From Heterocephalus glaber (lineage: Eukaryota; Chordata; Mammalia; Rodentia; Bathyergidae), in NCBI RefSeq assembly GCF_000247695.1, contig NW_004624743.1, positions 3,172,200-3,236,199 of the forward strand: a stretch of DNA of 64,000 nucleotides, given 5' to 3'. The notes below the pieces were generated by a model. The model saw only the letters and a program-made list of their open reading frames with translations, was not told the DNA's origin and made no database searches. The translations under genes were made by a program, and so were the position numbers. Numbering within the stretch: the stretch's first letter is position 1; each line of letters starts with the position of its first letter. Positions 59,533-64,000 of this stretch are shown one piece after another.

Positions 59533-60884
59533 TTGCATCTATTTGGTTTTAAAGTTTGCATTTTTTTGTTTCTATAAAAGAGAAAACTCCTAATGGAAGC
59601 AACACTAAACTTTTGTTCACATTTATTTAGCCAGGAAAGTGCACCATAAAATTATCAGTTGCAGCTTTTATTCTTTCGTAAGCTAAACATCCCTAAAAGT
59701 CAGTAGAAACTGTACATAACCTGCATGTATTTTACAGGTGAATTAAAATGCTAACACAGTTGATAATTTGCACTGGAAGAGAGGTTGCTGAGGCCGCCTG
59801 TACGTCTTTCTTTCACAGTCCCATCCAGGAACACGAGCTGCTGCCCTCGGGAAGAATCCAACAGCGGAAGTCCCAGCGAGCCAAGCTCCTGTGCGCGCAA
59901 TAATCTACATGGAAATGGGAGCTGATTGCATCATTATTAATTTTACAAGACATAGGCTCAGTGGGCCCACCTGTTTCCTCAACTTCTTGTTTCCTGTGGG
60001 CAGGTGGCACCCTGGAGTCGGTCAGGGTGAGATGGGAATAAAACGGTGGAGAGAACCGCTGGATGCCGGAACTGCTCAGGCTTCAGGCCCAGGCTGTACC
60101 CTGCCCACACCATCCAGGTGGTTCCCATCGGAAGCCGGGCAGGGCTGCAGCACATCTGTCCCTACCTATGAGTGTGTTTTCAGGCCTCCACTTCGGCTGG
60201 TTCTGATTTATGCCTAGCTCACTCCAGGCTCCCTAGAAGTGAACTTTGGTGAACTTGGTACACGTTCATAACCAAACCTGAAATTCCTGAAGTTTTGTCT
60301 GGGATTCAATTGGAAAATGCAGATGTATCTTTCCAAGGTACATGCTCCCAGCTATGCTTAGTCATCTGGCCCCAATATCTGTCATGTGTAATGCTATGTG
60401 TTCCTGACTAACCAGCGTATGTGAACGAACTGGAACTTAAGGACCAGCACCCTGAGATGGGATGCTTGTAGAACACCCCAGACTTCAAAGCGTGCACCGT
60501 AAAGGAATTTCCAGGTAGAAGAAGATTCTGTGCTGGTCCTTGGCCACAGCATGGGTTAGTTGTTTGGAACATTCTTCTATCTCCAGTCTTCTACCTCCTT
60601 TCCAGCCCATCCTACCAAAAGCGAGATGCAAAGTCAGCCAAACTGAACACTGAGCATCCTTTGTTCATCTCCGAGTCCCAAACTCTTTGCCTTTATTTTT
60701 CTGTTCTTTTCCTGGCCAGATTTTCTCTTTTTGCCATATACCTATTGCTGCATTAATCACAAGGCCCAGTTTACACCCTCTTCATCCTTGGAGCCTCCAG
60801 CCCGTGTCGACGGGACGGGCTCCCTCTTTCTATGGACTCCCATAGTTGTGTGGAGCGGCCTCTTACTGCGATGTGTGTATGTGT
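59533..60884. other. unique sequence, possible conserved noncoding patch
   Basis: 59540-59960 looks little decayed: 'gtgcgcgcaataatctacat' and 'gattgcatcattattaattt' keep CpGs and homeobox-type TAAT words. The 108-codon plus frame at 59891-60217 has no domain. Confidence 0.35.
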
Positions 60885-61020
60885 ATTGTCTCCCCTGGGC
60901 AGTCATAAGATACTTGAGGCCAGGACTAATGGACCTTTCCCCACTCAGTGGTTAGAAAGATTATGATAGTCATTAATATTTGATATATGTTGAAGGAGTA
61001 CTGAGTGAATGAATGAATGT
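60885..61020 (+). repeat. possible L2 3' end
   Basis: 'acttgaggccaggactaatg', then 'gatatatgttgaaggagta' and 'ctgagtgaatgaatgaatg' resemble the L2 terminus. Confidence 0.42.
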
Positions 61021-61399
61021 TCCTCGTATGCAAACGCCAACGCAGCCTCTGAGCCTCACGGGAGAAGAATGTGTGAAAGCTCGTATTTTAGGGAGGCAAC
61101 ATATTTTCAGGGCTTTATTGCTCTGTGTCCTGTCGCATTATTGCCAACCTCATCACCACCCAGAAGGGCAAGCAGCTCTTTATCCTCAGCTACTGATGTA
61201 TCGCAGCCTCTACCGTAGTAGTAACTGGTCCATAAAAGACTCACTAATGTTTGCTGAAAGAATAATATAGTGAGATTTAAAAAGCAAGGACTCTATACAA
61301 TATAAGGTTTTGGACTACAAAGGGAAATTCTGTAAATGTCAGAAGAACATTAGGATATACCAACAGCAAAAAATTCTCAAGGCAAACCATTAAACCGTT

Positions 61400-62640
61400 C
61401 CTTTGAGTTTCTCCCTGTCCTGGACTCTGCTCGGGAGCTCAGCTGTCCTTGTGCAGCGTGAAGCCAAATGCAGCAGCCATAGTGCTAATCTTGCAAGGCC
61501 CACAGCAGACTGTAAACAATGAAACTGCTCTGGGGAGCTCTGCCTAGTGCAGTCTTATTTCCAGAGTCCTCTCAAGTGAGATAAGATCCAGACCTTTGGA
61601 GAAGAGATTAGCATCAGACCCAGTGGGGATTTTTTTAATCACATTAAAACAAGATAACGTGTTATCTGGGAGAAATTAATCCTCACTTCTTGGCTGTGTT
61701 ATTTGTGCAACTTGACACGTGGGAATTCTTTTAACTGGTTATCTGGTCCTTTGCATTTCATGGGCTTTATTGCCTTGACATCTAAATATCTTTAATTTAT
61801 GAGTATTCAACTGGTTCTTGATTAAAGAACTAAAACATTTTATTATTATCGCATGCCTCATAAAAGAAGTAATGCAATCAAATGACTAGAATTGCATTTC
61901 CAATTAGAACTCCAGGTTTATAACATCAGGAACCCAAGCTGACAACAGAGACAAATTCATTTAGTTCTGTACAATTCCATATTAGCCAGAGCTACAGAGA
62001 ATGATACAGTGGGCTACTTTCATTCATAAATGGATGAAGAAAATTTGATATAAGCTTTAATGAAGCAAGTAATCTTGTGTTTAAAATTCTTCACATTTCC
62101 AGACAGTTTTGTGATTTTTAATGGCATCATATTCTATTTTAAAATATGATACTTCGTTTATAGAAACTTCACTTTTAGAGCTAACTGTTCACACCTCTTT
62201 CCACAAATGATTTTTAAATAGTGTTCATTAATATGATTTCATTAGCAAGGGAAGAGGAAGTTTAGCTTCAGTTAAGAAACTGTATTTCATTAATCAATGT
62301 GAAGAAGTAAGTAAGATCAAAGGGAAAAGAATTTAAGATATTTTAATACTTCAAATGCCTTTAACAATGCAGTGAACATTATTCATGTAGCAACTATACA
62401 GTTAGGATATCGCTCAATGCTTAATACAAAAAGAAGCAAATGCAGCCAAAATAGTTTATATCCAGTTATATGCAAACTACTACTAGTGAATTACTGATTA
62501 TTTGTATTTACTGATGATAAATAATGCTAGTTCTAAGAGACCTCTATTAATCTGTCTTGTTACTGTGCATAACAATTATATTAGCAATCAAATTTCAATA
62601 AAATTGTTTAAAAAGCACATTAATATCACAGTCTCACTTA
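61400..62640. promoter_or_regulatory. candidate conserved noncoding element
   Basis: No repeat is recognised across 1.2 kb, although repeats occupy much of the window. The stretch is dense in words that bind developmental regulators: a paired GATA palindrome at 61652-61667, TAATCC at 61677-61682, 'ttgcatttccaattag' near 61892-61907, and several ATTA/TAAT words. No frame of note. This is an inference from texture in a single genome. Confidence 0.3.
61652..61667. promoter_or_regulatory. inverted pair of GATA sites
   Basis: 'agataacgtgttatct' is a perfect 7-bp inverted repeat (AGATAAC / GTTATCT) with a 2-base spacer. Each arm is an AGATAA consensus site for GATA factors. Paired palindromic sites are bound with high affinity by two-finger GATA proteins. 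Confidence 0.35.
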
Positions 62641-62685
62641 AACTCTAGTTTCTTAATAAAATCAAGCACCAACAACTGAGATATA

Positions 62686-62726
62686 CTATTTATTTATTTA
62701 TTTATTTATTTATTTATTTTATTTTT
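62686..62726. repeat. (TTTA)n microsatellite at the ID tail
   Basis: About eight TTTA units then a T-rich junction. It lies where the A-tail of the adjoining antisense ID would be, so it most likely expanded from that tail. Confidence 0.9.
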
Positions 62727-62801
62727 GGTACCGGGAATGGAACTTGGGACCTTGTGCTTGCAATGCAGGCAGCAGAACTACTGAGCTAAATTCCCGGCCC
62801 C
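62727..62801 (-). repeat. ID-like tRNA-derived SINE
   Basis: The plus strand reads 'ggtaccgggaatggaacttg', 'ggaccttgtgcttgcaatgc' and 'ctactgagctaaattcccgg'. The reverse complement keeps a box-A-like 'tttagctcagtag' and a box-B-like 'gttccattcc'. It differs from the other IDs in the anticodon-arm region ('ctgcctgcattgcaag'), so it may be another subfamily or another tRNA-derived SINE. Confidence 0.75.
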
Positions 62802-63475
62802 TGTACCATTCATTTTATTTAAAATGTTAAGTAACCTAGTACTCTGATACGCACTCTGACAAAGCACTCACAGAAGTCACTTTAAGCCTCACACACAAAC
62901 TATAATTGACTACGTAATTGTGCTTCTGAGTTGGACTAGTTGGGTCAAATAGCTTCCGGGTTTTGATAAGGGAAGCCTTCTCTCTTATTCTATGGTTTTA
63001 ATTTTTCATTTGAAAGCACAGAGTGACTGCCTCAATGATGAGTCCAAGTATAATTCTAGGTTCTCAAGGGTTACATTAGTCAATTCATGACAGATGGCCT
63101 CAGAACCATCATTTCTCCTCTCTCCTCACTTATTTATGGAAATGCTATAATTAGGCCAAATCTATGCTAGCACACATTTTCTGTTATAGAAAATTGAGAC
63201 AAACTTCTGAGGTGAGCAGAGCAGCCTTTCGCCCTCATTTTGAGTCTTAGCAGTCTGAGGCACGGAGTCTCATGTTGCCCAGCGTTGCACAGTTGGTAAG
63301 CAGAAGACCCAAGGAGCAGACTGGAGGAAGCTGTTGGGTGTGTGTGTCAGCAAAAGTGAATGAAGCGTTAATGCATTCGTGTCAGCCCACACACTAGCCT
63401 CCCTTCCCACCCTTCTTCCAAGAGCCCTGACGGGATTCCCTGTGGGTCATCCTCAGGCCTCCCTACTCTGCTCGA
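62802..63475. other. unique sequence
   Basis: No gene recognised. 63240-63310 ('cacggagtctcatgttgccc', 'agttggtaag') weakly resembles antisense MIR. Confidence 0.4.
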
Positions 63476-63893
63476 GGTAGTATTATGGACAGCTAAGTCA
63501 GGGAGAAATATTCTAGACCATCAGGCAGGCCTGGGCCCTTGAGGAAGTCCATGCAGAGGATAAGAACCCATCACAACTGTGACTGGAGGCCCATCTGTCG
63601 AAGGCCAGGCCTTAAGATACAGAGAGCATGACCAGGTCTGCATGCTTCCCCAAGGGATGAGCAATAATGAGATTGTATTAGAATTCATATCACCTTGTCC
63701 AATAAAGTCTAGACAGACATCAGTCACCTGGGTGGTGACCAGAACCTCTGGACGCATCCCTTCCTAAAAATGCCTTTGTTCTTTCCATATACCCTTGCTA
63801 TATGACCTGCTTCCCTACTGGATCAGTATTACTTAAGTGGCTATACTTATAATATCATTGGTTGATCATAGTTTGACCCATGTGATTTTGCTC

Positions 63894-63899
63894 TATAAA
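63894..63899 (+). promoter_or_regulatory. TATA box of the LTR
   Basis: TATAAA within 'tgctctataaaac', 74 bases before the LTR's AATAAA. The spacing is right for a U3 promoter followed by a short R region. Confidence 0.55.
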
Positions 63900-63972
63900 A
63901 CATTATTCTCAGAGCAGTGGGCTCTGACAACCTACTTTTGGATCCCCTCCTGTCTATCCGGAGCTATCTCTC

Positions 63973-63978
63973 AATAAA
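63973..63978 (+). terminator. AATAAA poly(A) signal of the LTR
   Basis: AATAAA in 'ctctcaataaatttttccta', positioned as in retroviral R regions. A T-rich stretch follows to the edge. Confidence 0.55.
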
Positions 63979-64000
63979 TTTTTCCTACTTTTTTTTTTTT

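Larger units (their letters stand above)
63480..64000 (+). mobile_element. endogenous retrovirus LTR, 5' part, cut by window edge
   Basis: The last 520 bases have the order of a gammaretrovirus-like (ERV1) LTR: a U3-like stretch, 'cattggttgatcatagtttg' (CCAAT-like on the reverse), a TATA box at 63894-63899, a candidate R start near 'gagcagtgggctctgacaac', and AATAAA at 63973-63978 followed by a T-run at the edge. The left boundary is uncertain (about 63480). No gag, pol or env sequence is visible; if an internal region exists, it lies past 64000. It could also be solitary. Confidence 0.62.

Overview
This window is mammalian nuclear DNA from a rodent. It is AT-rich, CpG-depleted and dominated by interspersed repeats. 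No reading frame in it resembles a complete protein-coding gene. The rodent assignment rests on SINEs: ID elements (tRNA/BC1-derived) and B1-ID dimers of the B1-dID type, in both orientations. The dimers, together with the absence of recognisable B2 elements, argue against mouse or rat and for a non-murid lineage. B1-dID is reported from squirrel-related and some other rodents, but the exact clade cannot be settled here. Older shared mammalian repeats (MIR, L2, MER5, MLT1 and other MaLR LTRs, old L1) make up most of the rest.

Layout. Positions 1-2000 hold unique sequence with one plausible plus-strand terminal coding exon: an acceptor at 1861-1870, 25 coiled-coil-like codons, a stop at 1946-1948 and AATAAA at 1979-1984. 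If real, it is the 3' end of a gene lying left of the window, and everything to its right is intergenic. Positions 2.8-7.5 kb hold L1 pieces, a B1-dID, a MaLR LTR with a nested ID, and a MIR. Positions 7.5-20 kb are mostly unique, with an MLT1-type LTR (10.9-11.3 kb), L1 ORF2/3'UTR remains (12.2-14.4 kb), a CA microsatellite and more L1 (19.6-20.1 kb). Positions 20-34 kb hold B1-dID, MIR, L2 and two hAT-type DNA transposon relics. Positions 34-52 kb hold two MaLR LTRs at the flanks, several IDs and B1-dIDs, MIRs and L1 3' ends, plus a small fragment of 5S rRNA at 37351-37387. Positions 52-64 kb are poorer in SINEs, with a long antisense L2, a GA microsatellite, an AT-rich tract at 61.4-62.6 kb that looks like a conserved regulatory element, and a retroviral LTR running off the right edge.

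The clearest small discovery is the 5S fragment: a 3'-truncated, tail-less reverse-transcribed copy flanked by perfect 18-bp target-site duplications. Other points worth checking are the candidate terminal exon, a 49-nt pre-miRNA-like hairpin at 45600-45648, a perfect inverted GATA pair at 61652-61667, and whether the right-edge LTR belongs to a fuller provirus. I saw no bacterial-type features, CRISPR array, tRNA gene or rRNA operon. Repeat family names come from recalled consensus sequences, not from a database search.
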